Shown here: piece by piece, positions 11,408-23,265 of the stretch
Layout of the letters: each line of letters starts with the position of its first letter
Numbering within the stretch: position 1 is the stretch's first letter
Source of the DNA: Cylindrobasidium torrendii FP15055 ss-10
Taxonomy: Eukaryota > Basidiomycota > Agaricomycetes > Agaricales > Physalacriaceae
Assembly: GCA_000934385.1 (NCBI GenBank)
Contig: KN880450.1
Coordinates: 124,001 to 188,000, forward strand
Direction: 5' to 3'
Length of the DNA stretch: 64,000 nt
The notes under the pieces: generated by a model
What the model was told of the DNA's origin: nothing
The model's input: only the letters and a program-made list of their open reading frames with translations
Database searches by the model: none
Made by a program: the position numbers and the translations under genes

Positions 11408-12068
11408 CGTAAGCGATCTACTGGTAGTAATAGGTATCCGGCTGCGGGGGAGGCGAAATCGACGTGGTCGATGGTGGGGAAAGAGATATAAAGACGTGCC
11501 GCTGCAATGTGATGTTGTGATACCCGAGACCTCCCCGAGACGGTGCTTACTCCGCGCGGCGTGTTGTCCCTTTCTAGAACTAAAAGACGGATGCCGGGGC
11601 CTGTACCAATCGAAATCTGGCAGAGACGGAAAAGCTGCAAGTCAAGCAATACGACATTGTTCGTGGTAAAGTCGCTTGGTGATTGGGAAGGAATGGTCAA
11701 GGAGCTTCGGAATGAACAATGACGCCAAGCAAGCCGTTTCATTATTTCTCAGTGGTCGATGGTGAACGTTCTCAAAGTCAGGTCAAAGTGCCATGGCCAC
11801 TCCGCCGATCGGCCCGCTGCCGAGTCCGGAAGCCGAATTGATTGAATTCCCACGCTTTTGTGCAGCGGCATTGTTCAATATTATGCAGACCTTTACTACA
11901 CTGTAGCTAGAGTATGCAAGTGCCACTAGTGTTGTCCGGGTGCGGAAATGCTATCAGGTCAGACTATGCAATAAGCTTTCACAACGATATTACAGTAGAC
12001 AGAGTCTGTAGGATCACGCGTCGCGGCGATCGCGTCCATCTTGATTCTTGAAGTTGGATTTAACAATC
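11408..12068. promoter_or_regulatory. Divergent promoter region, DUF6741-like gene and CDC8
   Basis: The 661-bp gap between two divergent start codons should contain both promoters. No coding signal was accepted here. Confidence 0.4.
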
Positions 12069-12805
12069 ATGGCACGGGGAGCCTTTATCGTTATCGAAGG
12101 CCTCGATAGGTCAGGAAAGACCACGCAAATTGCAGCTCTATATGAACACTTGATTTCACTTGGCAAGAAAGTCGAGCAGATCAAATTCCCCGGTAGGCCT
12201 TGAGATAAATTACACACCATATAACTCATACGCAATGCAGACAGGACGACGGCAATAGGAAAGATGATTGACGCGTATCTCAAGTCGCAGGCCGATATAG
12301 ACGACCATGCAATCCATCTTTTATTTTCTGCAAATCGCTGGGAGTCTGTGTATGTCTACTGGGCGCAAACGCGTCTTATGCCGTTTTGACGTGTATCGTC
12401 AGATCCAAAATCCTGAAGCTCCTTGAAGAAGGAACAACCATTCTTTGCGACCGCTATGCCTTCTCTGGTATCGCTTTCAGTGCGTCCAAGGGTTTGCCGT
12501 TTGACTGGTGTAAGACCCCAGACGTCGGTCTCCCCGAACCAGACATGGTTTTGTTTTTGGATGTGTCCCCAGAGGTAGCACAAGAAAGAGGTGGATACGG
12601 CGAGGAACGGTATGAGAAAGAAGAGATGCAGAAAAGAGTGCGCGAAGAATTTGTGCGCGTTCGAGACTGCGGCGGACGAAGCCTGCGCTGGGAAGTAGTG
12701 AATGCCGGCCGAGCAAAAGATCAGGTTGAGCTGGATATCCGTAACGCGACGCAGGCTCTCTTTAACGGTGTCGAAGGACCTATCAGGCGGTTGTGGGCCC
12801 CATAA
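12069..12805 (+). CDS. CDC8: Thymidylate kinase (dTMP kinase)
   Basis: It phosphorylates dTMP to dTDP with ATP in the dTTP pathway. Three exons (12069-12192, 12241-12349, 12403-12805) give 211 residues, the usual size. The P-loop is GLDRSGKTT at residues 11-19. The DRY motif (CDRYAFSG), the DVGLPEPDMVLFLD strand and the lid region (RYEKEEMQKRVREEF) follow in the right order. The Asp-Arg pair in the P-loop region is typical of eukaryotic and yeast enzymes. The start is the first ATG and sits five codons before the first beta strand, as in homologues. Confidence 0.95.
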
Positions 12806-13070
12806 CAAAGTCTGCATGCTGTATCATACCTGTGCTGAAATTCCGGCGCTCGTGATTTCTGACATGGATAAGTCGTAACATCGTTCAATCGAATAGCCTC
12901 TGCTCGAGTTGGCCGTCAACAAGGCAGTGTGCCACTGTGTGACCCTGGACAATGGATCCAATAATGTACTGCCACCGAATTGACGTCACGAGCGACCATC
13001 ATGAAGCACGATCCGGACGTCATGAAGTTCACTGCTCTTGCCCTATTCCCACCAACTCCCCCATCCGACC
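12806..13070. other. Intergenic gap upstream of the PTEN-like gene
   Basis: 265 bp between tandem plus-strand genes; no coding signal. Confidence 0.3.
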
Positions 13071-15090
13071 ATGACAGACTACGTGCGAAAACTCGTATCC
13101 GGCCGCAAGGCGCGATTCGAGGACGGGGACCTTGATATAAACCTTGGTGCGCCGGTCTTGAGAGTACTATTATATACGCTCATTGCCATAGATCTTGTAT
13201 ATCTCACCGACCAAGTCATTATTATGGGATACCCTGCATCTGGGGTGGAAGGCTTATATCGTAACCGCCGCGAAGACGCCAAGAAGTTTCTCGAAACCCG
13301 ACATGGCAAGAACTATTGGATATACAACTTCTGTCCAATTACCGAGAATTCCTACGACGCGTCCTTCTTCGACGGTAGAGTCAGCCGTTATCCTTTCCCG
13401 GACCATCAGTGCGTGTACTCCCATTTCCGTTCTCCGAGACGCGCTCTGATGTGCCCAGTGCCCCTCCACTTGCACTCTTGCCTCTGATCGCACGCGAGAT
13501 GCGGACATGGCTGTCTGGATCTCCAGAACGAGTCGCCGTTCTCCACTGCAAAGGTGAGCGCATCGATCTTCTCAGTCACCAGCAGTACTCAATTCGAATA
13601 TAGCTGGAAAGGGGCGCTCGGGGACCATGGCTTGTGCATATCTACTTTCCCTCAATGACGACCCAACTCCACCCAAACTCGAGCGCAGCTACACCGCAAA
13701 GGAATGGTCAAAACGAAGGGCCGACGACCTCATGGATCAGATGCCTGGTGACGACGACGAAGCGTCTGAACAGGTCCAGCCTGTCCTCGGTGATCAGGCT
13801 CTGACCGCATCTCCCGTCCAAACCTCAACGTCTCCAGCTAGCGTCCCCTCCAAACCTAAAGGCCAAGCCACACTCAGCGCCGTTCTGGATTTGCATACTT
13901 CGCGTCGTATGAAAGCGCCTACAGATGGTCAGAAGTCCAAACAAGGTGTTAGCATCCCCAGCCAGCGACGTTGGCTCGAATACTGGTCGCTACTACTTTC
14001 GCAAGAAGCTCCAGCCCATGTTTGGGGAGGCTTATCTCCCCTCCCTGCTTCACCGGAACAAATATATCACGCTCCCAAGGTCCGCCTCACTGATATAACA
14101 CTGCGAATGAAGGAGTCCTCCGGTGTCAAAGCTACTCTAGTGAGCGCTGCGAACGCTGTCATTGACCGTGCCGGTATGGGCAAGTCCGGGTCAAGGGAGG
14201 CCAAGTCTGCCGGCGACAGTCACGTCTGGCTTTCACTCGCTCGATATGACGACGACTTTGTGGATCGCCTGGAGAGCTGGGAAATACATACTCGCGACGA
14301 GGATGGTCATCTCGGGAGGCGCAAGAAGGGGACGGAGCACAACAAAGATGGGGAGGCAATCACAGAGCTATTCAAAGACGAAAAATGGGACGGTGGTAAG
14401 ATGGTGAAGAGCTTCGCTCGCATGGGGGCGTTCGACGAGGATGGTGTGGTAAAATCAGAGGACAAGGAACTTGTTCGTTCAACACATTTCACACGATTCG
14501 AACGTACTGATGTATACACAGGGCAAGATCACGACCTACAAATTCAAGCCTCTGAACCCAAGCAGCTGGAAGAACATCAGGGATAGCGTGCAAGCCAAGG
14601 ACAGCAGTAAACTTGGTGTCCCACAGGCCAGCGAAGCCCCCAGTGGTGCCAGCTCAATCCATGCGGATATGTACCCTGCAAAGGAGGATGGAGTTGTGCT
14701 CGACGCAGCCCGGGAAGTTCGTGTAAAAATTTACATGGGCCAGGTCGGTCTCTTTGCTATGTTCCCCCAAGCCGTGCTCAGTGCATATAACAGATCTTTA
14801 TGGGCTGGTTCTGGTTCATCCCCACCTTCCATATGGCTCAGCCACCTTCCGCGGAACACCCCAAGGCGACTTTGAAGCTCACAAGGAAGGGAGTGGACTT
14901 CCCCTTGGGACTCGGGTCGGGCATCATTGACCTGGAAGTAAGCTTGCAATGGCTTGACCGTAATGATAGGGAGAGCCCACATCCTCCCGCTCGTGTGACT
15001 GTCGAGGAAGAGCCAACTGGTGTTGCGGCTGCTCTACAGGGTGCAGATATCAGGCAGGCCGTGGAGGTCAACCAGGCTGCGGCGGAATAG
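13071..15090 (+). CDS. TEP1: PTEN-type phosphoinositide 3-phosphatase
   Basis: Likely dephosphorylates PI(3,4,5)P3 at position 3 and opposes PI3-kinase-like signalling at the membrane. Six exons (13071-13146, 13192-13408, 13459-13553, 13604-14472, 14522-14743, 14794-15090) give 591 residues. The N-terminal phosphatase domain shows DLVYLTDQVIIMGYPASGVE, GLYRNRREDAKKFLE, YNFCPITENSYD and the signature HCKAGKGRSGT with Cys about 128, split by an intron inside the Ala codon. Lys-Ala-Gly-Lys is the PTEN-specific P-loop form. An acidic, disordered insert (residues about 160-230) precedes a C2-like domain ending near the C-terminus (VKIYMGQIFMGWFWFIPTF). The human protein has 403 residues, so the fungal one is longer because of inserts. 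The exon 4-5 junction is inferred from a TACTGAT branch site and phase. Confidence 0.92.
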
Positions 15091-15275
15091 ACAAAACTGT
15101 TAGCTACGATTGGGAAGATCTACTTTTGTGTATGTACACACGACTAACGACTATATCTGTTGTAAATCACGTATAATAGACAAGTAATAGAATTGACACC
15201 GAACGGGCTATTGAGCCTCGAATTACTAATTGCCCCGATCACAAATAACGGATATCCACCTTGTCTGTTACGGTC

Positions 15276-16919
15276 ATGCCAATACGCACCAGAAGCCCGG
15301 AGGCCCACTATCATGCCATCCCTCAAGGTCCTGTCGCCGTCAATCCTTTGGTGGGCTCCTTGGAACCTGAAAGCGACGGTGAACTTGAGGACGATGTCGA
15401 TGTTGAGCACGCTGGAGGACATCTCCACAGCTCGCCAAGTATGGACGCGAAGTTCAGTTGGGTGTTCGTTGTATTCGGTTGTGCGGTCCTTCTGCCTTGG
15501 AATGGTGCGTGTTCTTGTTCATTCCTATTCCCATTAACCGACCTCAATCATGTTGTAGTGATGATAACAGCAACACCTTACTTCTTGGCGCGGTTGTCCA
15601 ATTCGCCATTGAAGCCCACATTTAGCTCGTACATGTCCACCTCGTTTACGGCAGCCAATGTTGTCTTTCTTGCGCATGCGACCGCAACATCCAAGCAGGT
15701 ACATGGTTTTGGTGGCTTCGTTTAGGACCAGGTGCTTACTTTCCATAGACATCGCCATCGCGCCAAGTGGTGTCCACTCTAATTGGGCTATCCTTCCTCA
15801 CTTTCTTGCTTACTGTTAGTACGTTTGTGCACGCGACAACCGGATTATTCTTCGCATTTGTCCTCATGACCGGCATCGCGCAAGCTGGCCTGGGATCCTA
15901 CCTCCAGACATCCTGTATCGCTATTGCATCGCTCTTCGGGCCTGCGGCGATGCAAGCGTTAATGTCCGGGCAAGCCGCCATCGCTGTGGTGGTCAGCGGT
16001 GTACAAGTGGTCAGCGCCATTGCATCGACATGGAACGAAGAATCGACGGCGAGTGGCATTCCGACTGGCGGTCACCAAGGACCAGAGGAACGCTCGGCAT
16101 TTGTTTTCTTCCTGCTTTCGACAATATTTCTCTTGGGCGCGGTTGGCGGCATGTTTTGGTTGGTGTCCACGCCAGAGTATAAGACTGTCGCGGGCGGGCT
16201 CGAGAGAGGCAAATATGTGGACGATGCAGCCAGCGATGCCAGCGAGGCGAGTGGGCTTGTTGCTTCGAGGAGCACGCTGGCAGCCACGAGCCTGAGAAGG
16301 ATGATCACGCGAAATGCGTTATTTCACATAGCAGTCGCCTATGTCTTCCTCGTGACGCTGGTAAGCTCTACCTGAAGGCTTCTTCACTGTTACTTACCTA
16401 GTACGTGGACAGGCTGTTTTCCCGCCAATAACGACGTCCATCGCCCCTGTAAACCCGAATGTGCATCCTTTGCTCTTCACATCCATTCACTTCTTTGTCT
16501 TTGGCGTAGGAGACCTCGCTGGACGTTCCATCTGCTCGTACCGCCAATTCCAGGTCTGGGATGCCAAACGCCTGCTGGTTCTGTCTCTAGCGCGAACGCT
16601 TTTCATTCCATTGTTCCTCCTCTGCAATGTCCAAAGACCGTCGGCAACTGATTCTGCATATACTCCAATCATCAATTCGGACTGGGCATTCATGTTCATC
16701 CTATTTGTCTTTGCCTTGACGAATGGGCAGGTCTCGAGTATGTGCATGATGGCTGCCCCATCGTTGGAGCACAATCCAAGGTTGAAGGGCAACAAGGAAG
16801 ACATCGACGTCGCGGCGACGGTGGCAAGCTTCTGTTTGGTGGTCGGGCTTGCTCTAGGAAGCTTGTCGAGCTTTGCAGTGCGATGGCTTGTATGTGACTG
16901 CAACCCACTGAAGTCCTAA
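15276..16919 (+). CDS. FUN26: Equilibrative nucleoside transporter (ENT/SLC29 family)
   Basis: A multi-pass carrier for nucleosides, in fungi usually on vacuolar or intracellular membranes. Four exons (15276-15504, 15559-15698, 15749-16360, 16413-16919) give 495 residues. After an acidic cytosolic start, the first helix carries the family motif VLLPWN; later helices include GIAQAGLGSYLQTSCIA, the GFGDLxGR-type motif here as GVGDLAGRSICSYRQF, and a C-terminal CDCNPLKS resembling the usual fungal ENT ending. About ten or eleven hydrophobic segments can be counted. All phases agree. The symbol follows the yeast homologue by family, not by proven orthology. Confidence 0.92.
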
Positions 16920-17148
16920 ATGAGGAGCATTATACTATTTTAATGGAATAACGGACCCTACTTGTACAAATTCTACACTGGATTAGATTTTGACCTAGCG
17001 TTGGCGTGTCCATTTATCAGGAATTGTGCGATGTGCGCCACCGGCCCATCGCCGACACGTTGATCGGCCTGTTGACCCGGGTCCACTGCTGGGTTTTGCT
17101 CCGACTTCGACCAGACTACGTTCCTTCTGGGTTTTCCTTGTGCCCATC

Positions 17149-18400
17149 ATGCGACAAAGATTCCTGCGCATGAGCGCGGGCGCCATTCAACAGGCGACGT
17201 CGTCCACACAATTTGTGTCGCATTTCCAGCACCTCATGCCAATCCACTACAAAACCCTCAAGGACTCGGCGAAATATACCGAGATGCGCACGCCAAAGGT
17301 CACGGCGGCGAAGGACCGTATAAAATATTGGAACATTGTACCGGGAGACCAAGTACATATTCGAGGCGACCCCAGCAATGGCATCCACACGGTCAAGGCC
17401 GTGAACAGGTTTACCAACCGTGTCTTTATGGCTTCGAAGGAGGGTGACAAGGCGCGTATTCGGTTTGTGCGAGCTGGATGAAGTTAACATTTGAACAGGA
17501 AAACCCGAATGCGACTGGTTTGAACGTACACTACTCAAAATGTCAGCTCCTGGTTGGCGAGTATTCTTTCCCACCACCGCCGGGTTCAATAGAGCCGGAG
17601 ACGCGCCGGTAAGTCGTGCTTTACTCGTTTACGCTTTTCTGAACCTTCAAAAGCGTATTTGCGCGTCGCATTGGGACTTCCGCTCCTTCATACAACGCAT
17701 TCCGGCGAAGGATAATATGGAACCGCTTCGCGACCGCTACCGACCCTCCTCTTACCCACCTCGACGTCAACACGAAGCGGATATCCATTCCATGGCCAGC
17801 TCCGAACAAGCCTTCCCCTCCACCTGGTGCGCCTCAGCCCTTAAACTCTTACGTTGAACTAATGTGTGTGCAGCCCAGGAATGGGATACACCACGCGATG
17901 AGGTAGCCCGCATAACATACCGCCCGCCGACGTTCCCCGCGAACCCATTCGATCCTGTACCTCAACTTGTTGGGACCGTCACCTACCGCGGTGGGGAGAC
18001 GATCGTTCCTCAACCTGCAGAGGTTTTCCTTGAAAAGGAGCTTGTCAATTTCCATGGCTTCGCAAAGCGCCATGAGCGTTGGACAGCATTCCAAGCGTTC
18101 AAGAAGACTCTCCATGCGGAATACATCAACCGCGAGCTCAAGGAGTTGAACGGACGCACACAGGGTGCAGCGCGCGCGGACGCGACATTCAAGTGGCGCC
18201 AGCGCCTCGACCAGATGTACAAGGAGAAGATCAACGCGCGCCAGGAGTTTGCGAAGATCAAGAACGAGCGGAAGACCAGGAGGAAGATTCGCAAGGAGCA
18301 CAAGAAGAGGGAGAGGCTGTCGAATATGGTGCTTGTCGAGGCGGACAACCAGTTCATTCCGCCGAGCATGCTGCAGAAGATGGAGCGTCTGGCTGTTTAA
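17149..18400 (+). CDS. Mitochondrial ribosomal protein uL24m
   Basis: A large-subunit mitoribosomal protein. A KOW-type segment (WNIVPGDQVHIRGDPSNG, then KAVNRFTNRVF) is followed after an intron by GLNVHYSKCQLLVGEY, a long fungal extension (RRIGTSAPSYNAFR...) and a very basic C-terminal helix (ARQEFAKIKNERKTRRK). Exons 17499-17608, 17654-17826 and 17874-18400 are phase-consistent. The end of exon 1 is not settled: phase 0 allows a donor at 17422 (77-nt intron) or 17467 (an unusually short 32-nt intron), giving about 360 or 375 residues. The start ATG at 17149 gives a basic, Ser/Arg-rich leader fitting mitochondrial import. Confidence 0.85.
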
Positions 18401-18748
18401 TTATTATGATACATCAATCTAGCTCTGCTCATAATTGTTTTGGATTGTTGAGAAACAAACACTTGCGTAACATACTTTTTGCTGCAATTGTAGCGACTCC
18501 CTCAGTTCCCTTGATCACAAAGAAGAGATTACTCTTGAATTGCTCGTTGTACAGTGTCGATCTGTTGCAGCCTGCTACACTCCACCATAAATGAGTGCTG
18601 TTGTTGACTCTGACCTGGACTGCTGAGCCCATTAGGCCAAATGGTTGGCACGGCACAGTGCTATACATGTCGAACTGCCAAGGACAGCATCAGACAGATG
18701 TAGACAGATGGATTTTGTCCATCATCCATGATGTTCAATTCAGCGATT
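18401..18748. other. Convergent intergenic gap
   Basis: 348 bp between the 3' ends of uL24m and adrenodoxin reductase. No coding signal. Confidence 0.3.
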
Positions 18749-20150
18749 TCAATGCCGCCCTAGTAAAGCCTGCACTTCTCCCCACGTCAGTCTCTCCCTC
18801 TCCTTACCCACCAATTCTCCTCTCGATATTTCAGCTGCATCAATCTTCTTCCAGTCATCGTAGTCGAGCACGCCCGTGTTTCCAACGAGCTCCCCAGGGA
18901 CACTCCCCAAGTCAACCGTTCCATCACCACCAAGCGATTTGAGAGGTGTAAGACTCTTCTCTCGGTCTCCTAATATCGTCTCGGCTACGGCATACGCATC
19001 CATCATCGTCGCGACGATAACACCTTTTGGACCCATGGCTGCCCAACCTGAGCCATACACATTTTCCATCGCGCCTTGAACACGTCCTGCTTGGGTGCGC
19101 ATATGCCCGAGTTCGGGATCATAGAATGGAGATGTAGGGTCTCCCTTGAAGCCGATGGACGTTACGACGAGGTCTGTGTCTACCGTCGACGTTTCTCCAG
19201 TCGGTACAACCCGAGTCGACGGCGAAATTGCTGTCGTATGCGCCAGCGTAAGCTTGCCACCCTCAAAGCTGACTGGAGACCGGAAGAAATCCAGAGACCA
19301 CGTCTTGGCGGTGCTACCGTATCGCTGCTCAGAGCCCTTGCGCAGGAGGTCGATGATACGGCCTTTTGCCCTGTCTATCTTGGCACCTGGCGCTGGCACA
19401 AGCCAGTCTTCGGGAATAGGCTTCATGGAGGCGTTTGGCAATTTGATGAGTTCGCGAATTTCTTTAGTAGTGAAGGCTGCATCAAATGGGCCGCGGCGTG
19501 CGGCAATAGATACGTGTTGAACGGCTGAGCGCTCGAGGGTGTCAATGACCGTGGAGGGAACGTCGTATTTGCGGAGAACATCAGGCGAAGTGAGAAGCAT
19601 GCGGGCAACGTCTAGAGCAACATTTCCGTTCCCTATCAGAGTGACATGCTTTGCAGTCTCCAGTGGAGGTGGGCCTTGGTTTGCGGGATGTTGTGTGTAC
19701 CAGTGTACGACATTGAGCGCAGGTATACATGACTCCGATTGAGGCAGAGATGGATGGAAGGACGGTAATGGGCACCCAGTCGCGAAAAGCACATGACTGT
19801 AGTGGGTGTAAATTGATGACAAAGGAAGGGGAATGTTCTGGGAAAATGCTTTCTGAGGGATGTTGTCGTGAACGTTCACATTGCCAAAGAAGCGGAAACG
19901 AGGGTCTTTGGCCACCTCGTCAAACTTGTGTGTACAGTTCTGCTTGCAACATAAGATGGCATCTGCAAGAGGAAATAACACATACCTTGACTTCCGGATG
20001 GTCAGGCGCAACTCCATACCTCACGAGTCCGTGAGGTGCCCAGAGGCGGTCATAGACGTGAACCACGCCAGCTTCCTTCGGTAGACGGGACAGCAAACGC
20101 GAAGCCACATAGAATGCGGACGCGCCGCCTCCGACAATGGCCAATTTCAT
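18749..20150 (-). CDS. ARH1: NADPH:adrenodoxin (ferredoxin) oxidoreductase
   Basis: A mitochondrial flavoenzyme that passes electrons from NADPH to ferredoxin for Fe-S cluster and haem A synthesis. Two exons (20150-19986, 19939-18749) give 451 residues. The FAD-binding start is KLAIVGGGASAFYVASRLL, followed by YDRLWAPHGLVRYGVAPDHP, the NADP-binding VTLIGNGNVALDVARMLL, VSIAARRGPFDAAFTTKEIR and the C-terminal GSGWAAMGPKGVIVATM. The model starts directly at the FAD domain, so a targeting peptide is absent or lies in an unfound upstream exon; only 108 bp separate this start from the divergent F-box gene. Confidence 0.95.
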
Positions 20151-20258
20151 GGATTATTAATGGTTAGTGTGTGCCGAGAAGGTGGTCCATTATCAAGACC
20201 GTGACTTCCGGATGGCCACTTGAGCATCTCGATCGTGATCCGCGACTTCAGTTAATCC
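20151..20258. promoter_or_regulatory. Short bidirectional promoter, ARH1 and F-box gene
   Basis: Only 108 bp lie between the two divergent start codons, so both transcripts probably start here. No specific binding site is claimed. Confidence 0.45.
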
Positions 20259-21815
20259 ATGACGACCTTTGCGGCCCTTCCTATCGACATCCTTCTCTAC
20301 ATTTTCGAGCTTGTATCCCGCAGGCCAGAGAACAGCCTCAATGTTGCCCATGAACCTTGGAGCCTCGGGCGAGTGTGTCGGGAATGGCGTGCCACCCTGC
20401 TCAGCACCAGTGCGCTCTGGTCGACCGTCATTGTCACAGAAGAAGCTATGGCGCGCGGCGGTATCACGAATACGGATATCTTGAAGGAATACCTAGCAAG
20501 ATCCCAGTCGCACGCACTCCATATTGGCCTACACGAGACGGATCGGCCATCGGGCGCTGGAAGCGAAGGTGAACACGATCCGGTAGAGGACATAGAGCCC
20601 ACATACGAAAAGGACAAACAGGGACAAGAAAACGACACGGGAGAGATATTCCATGCCCACCTCCTCCTTCTGCTTGCGGAGTGCCATAGGTGGAAGATCT
20701 GTGAAATGCTTGCAAATAGGCCAACATACATTGAACTCTCCCGAACTACAACATTCGACGGCCGAAACTATCCGCTACTGGAGGAGTTCTATCTCAAGAC
20801 ATCGGGCCAGTCGATGTGGGCGGCCGATATTCGAGTACACTCCAAAGTCGTCAAACGCATGATGACAGCACCTCGTTTGCGCTCATTGGACGCGCGCGAT
20901 GCCTACCTCCTTTTATGTCCCGGCAACAACACTACCATTACCCACCTCGGCACTCGTGTCTGCAACTTCGACGAGATCTCCAAACTCCAATCGTATCAAT
21001 CTCTCACCGAGTTGCACATCATATGTGATTGGCCCTACCGATTGAGCCCCGCTTTCAAACCCATCACTCTACCGAATGTCCGCAAATTGAGCTCAGGGAA
21101 CAGTCCCGTGCTTCAGTACCTCATCCTGCCGAATCTCACTACCCTCACCCTTCGCGAATTCGAACGGTGCGCACCACACAACCTCATGAAGTTCCTTGAC
21201 CATTCACAATGCCGACTGGATGTCCTCTCGCTACTCTCCGCAAAATTGCTGGCCTCTGTCGACCTGACGAGCCACCACTTTCGTAGCGTACATCGACTTT
21301 CGGTGCCCATGGGATATCCACATGTGCTCGAGTGTCTGAGCTATCTCGAGGACAAGGAGACACTCCCCAATCTCGGAATCGTCAGTATCATGTCCAACCC
21401 TAAGACGGGACCTGTCTTTCACACCTCCCCGAATTTCATACAACCGGACCTGCCCGACGACTTGGAAGAGCAGGGATTTGGTGAGGCATATACCGAAGAA
21501 CGGCTGGCGCTTATGGCACAGAGAGATGCGGATCCCAAATTGCTTCGCGGCAGTACGATGAATTTCCTCAAGAAACGCTTTCGGGGTGGGGGCTCCCTCA
21601 AGTTGGTTCGTCTTTGCTGCGATGTGGGTGACTTGCATGCCCTCCTCGACGCGGGGCTGAGAGAGTTGAAGAGCGAAGGACTTTTGGTGATGTTGGATCA
21701 GTTGAACAGTAACCACGACGGCTGGATGTGGTGGAGAGGACCGTACTGGTTTACACATGACAATTATTTACCTTCCCTATCCATGAAGTCGGAAGAGATA
21801 ATCCTTCCCTCGTAG
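20259..21815 (+). CDS. F-box protein
   Basis: A single 518-residue exon. The F-box occupies about residues 3-60 (LPIDILLYIFELVSRR, then GRVCREWRATLLSTSALWSTV), the form that docks on Skp1 in SCF ubiquitin ligases. The rest is made of leucine-rich, irregularly repeated segments (YLILPNLTTLTLREF and similar), as in the very large agaricomycete F-box/LRR-like family, which usually bind unknown targets. There is no intron, in contrast to nearly all neighbours. Confidence 0.88.
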   Translation: MTTFAALPIDILLYIFELVSRRPENSLNVAHEPWSLGRVCREWRATLLSTSALWSTVIVTEEAMARGGITNTDILKEYLARSQSHALHIGLHETDRPSGAGSEGEHDPVEDIEPTYEKDKQGQENDTGEIFHAHLLLLLAECHRWKICEMLANRPTYIELSRTTTFDGRNYPLLEEFYLKTSGQSMWAADIRVHSKVVKRMMTAPRLRSLDARDAYLLLCPGNNTTITHLGTRVCNFDEISKLQSYQSLTELHIICDWPYRLSPAFKPITLPNVRKLSSGNSPVLQYLILPNLTTLTLREFERCAPHNLMKFLDHSQCRLDVLSLLSAKLLASVDLTSHHFRSVHRLSVPMGYPHVLECLSYLEDKETLPNLGIVSIMSNPKTGPVFHTSPNFIQPDLPDDLEEQGFGEAYTEERLALMAQRDADPKLLRGSTMNFLKKRFRGGGSLKLVRLCCDVGDLHALLDAGLRELKSEGLLVMLDQLNSNHDGWMWWRGPYWFTHDNYLPSLSMKSEEIILPS

Positions 21816-22020
21816 TCTCTGTATTGCTACTAAGTAGTGACTGTAATTTGGTTCATTGAGCAACAGTGGGCGTGAATAATTGAAAGGGTGCATGCCGCTT
21901 AATGGCTGTTCTCGGCCTTTGTTCCCACACGTGGATGGATTCTCGTGTCAGAAATTGGAATGCCAAGATTGTTTTCAACCACCAACACCCTACTTTTCGT
22001 TCCAGTCATTCTTTTATATG

Positions 22021-23265
22021 TTGCGCGCCATGAAGGACGCGCCGGCGTCGCATCGCCAGCAGAAGGGTCATTCATTTCTCCACTTTGCGGAGGAGTCGCC
22101 CGAGCTCGGGCGGGAGTATGTGAGCGCTGAGGAGCTTACAAGACGTGTATGCTATCACGACTGCACCGGAAACCTCCAGCTGACTTGTTTCGTAGTATAA
22201 TTTATGCAAAACGAGTCCGAACAAGTCCAGAGGCATGCGAGAGTTGTACGACGTCGCAGCGAAGATGCCGCTTCTCGAGCAAGAACTACTCCCAAAGGAT
22301 CTGCGCGCTACTCTTGTCTTCATGGGCCTTCGCCGTACCCATCCAGCCTGTTCTATGGATAACACTGGACGGGTCAACGGGGTTCAAATATCCAATTGGG
22401 ATATCGTCGCCGACGCTTTTGACGTGCCAGTGCGTCCCTTAGCGCCTTACTCCTCTCTATCACTCATTATATGTCTGTCACGCAGTGCTCAAGCTGTGCT
22501 AGAGCCGAGTCTACATGCGAGCACACGCGCCGAAACAAACAGAAACGGAAAAAGTGTCGCGCGTGTCTTCTCTCAGGGCGGACGTGTGGAATTCGATGGA
22601 GCCATCGCGAAACCGACGAGTCGCCACGAGTCGTAGAAACCCCCAAGCCAGACCCAGCTGAGGTCTATCTTTCTCCTGCCCCGAAGCGCCGATGGAGGTC
22701 GAAAACCGCGCAGGCTATATTCGAGTCGTCGCATCCACACACTACCCAGGATCCTACCCATGTTCCAGCTGCCGTTGTTCCCCCGCAACATCGTTCATTA
22801 ACGCCCCCACCCAAGGCGGAATTATCAAACTCAACTACTACCCGACGACCAACTCCACTACTAAAACATGACAAACCACCCAAGCCCCAGGTCCCAGTCT
22901 TCTGCGTCGATTCCCGCCCTTCTCCCTGCGATCCCGTTCTTCCGGTAACGCCCAAGAAATTCGAATTTCCCGTGCCCGCATCCAAATCATCTTCGCCGCT
23001 CTCCAACTTGTCCCAGACTACTTTCTGCGCCCCACAATCCATGCAGCAGTCCCCTTCGGAGTACACCCTTATTGCAGAGGACTACACGACTGTCGCAGGC
23101 GTCGTTGATGCCAAGTCACAAAGCGCGTACGAGGAAGCCCTACGGAAAAAGGATGCGGAAATTGCTAGTTTGAAGGCGCAGCTGAAGAATACGCGTCTGG
23201 AAATGCGTGGCCTTATTGTGTCATTGCAGAAGGTACTCGACGTGCTGAAGTTACGACGTGTCTAA
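22021..23265 (+). CDS. Zn(II)2Cys6-type cluster protein, family member C
   Basis: Exons 22021-22146, 22196-22429 and 22486-23265 give 379 residues with both introns in phase 0. Exon 2 holds the family helical domain (KDLRATLVFMGLRRT and NWDIV). Exon 3 starts at the cysteine cluster CSSCARAESTC, 12 mostly basic residues, then CRACLLSGRTC (C-x2-C-x6-C-x12-C-x2-C-x6-C). A Pro/Ser-rich disordered region of about 150 residues with a KRRWRSK basic patch follows, and a coiled coil (YEEALRKKDAEIASLKAQLK) ends the protein. The first ATG is used; another lies three codons later. Closest relatives in the window are the genes at 9126, 23697 and 24850. A nuclear DNA-binding role is an inference. Confidence 0.8.
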
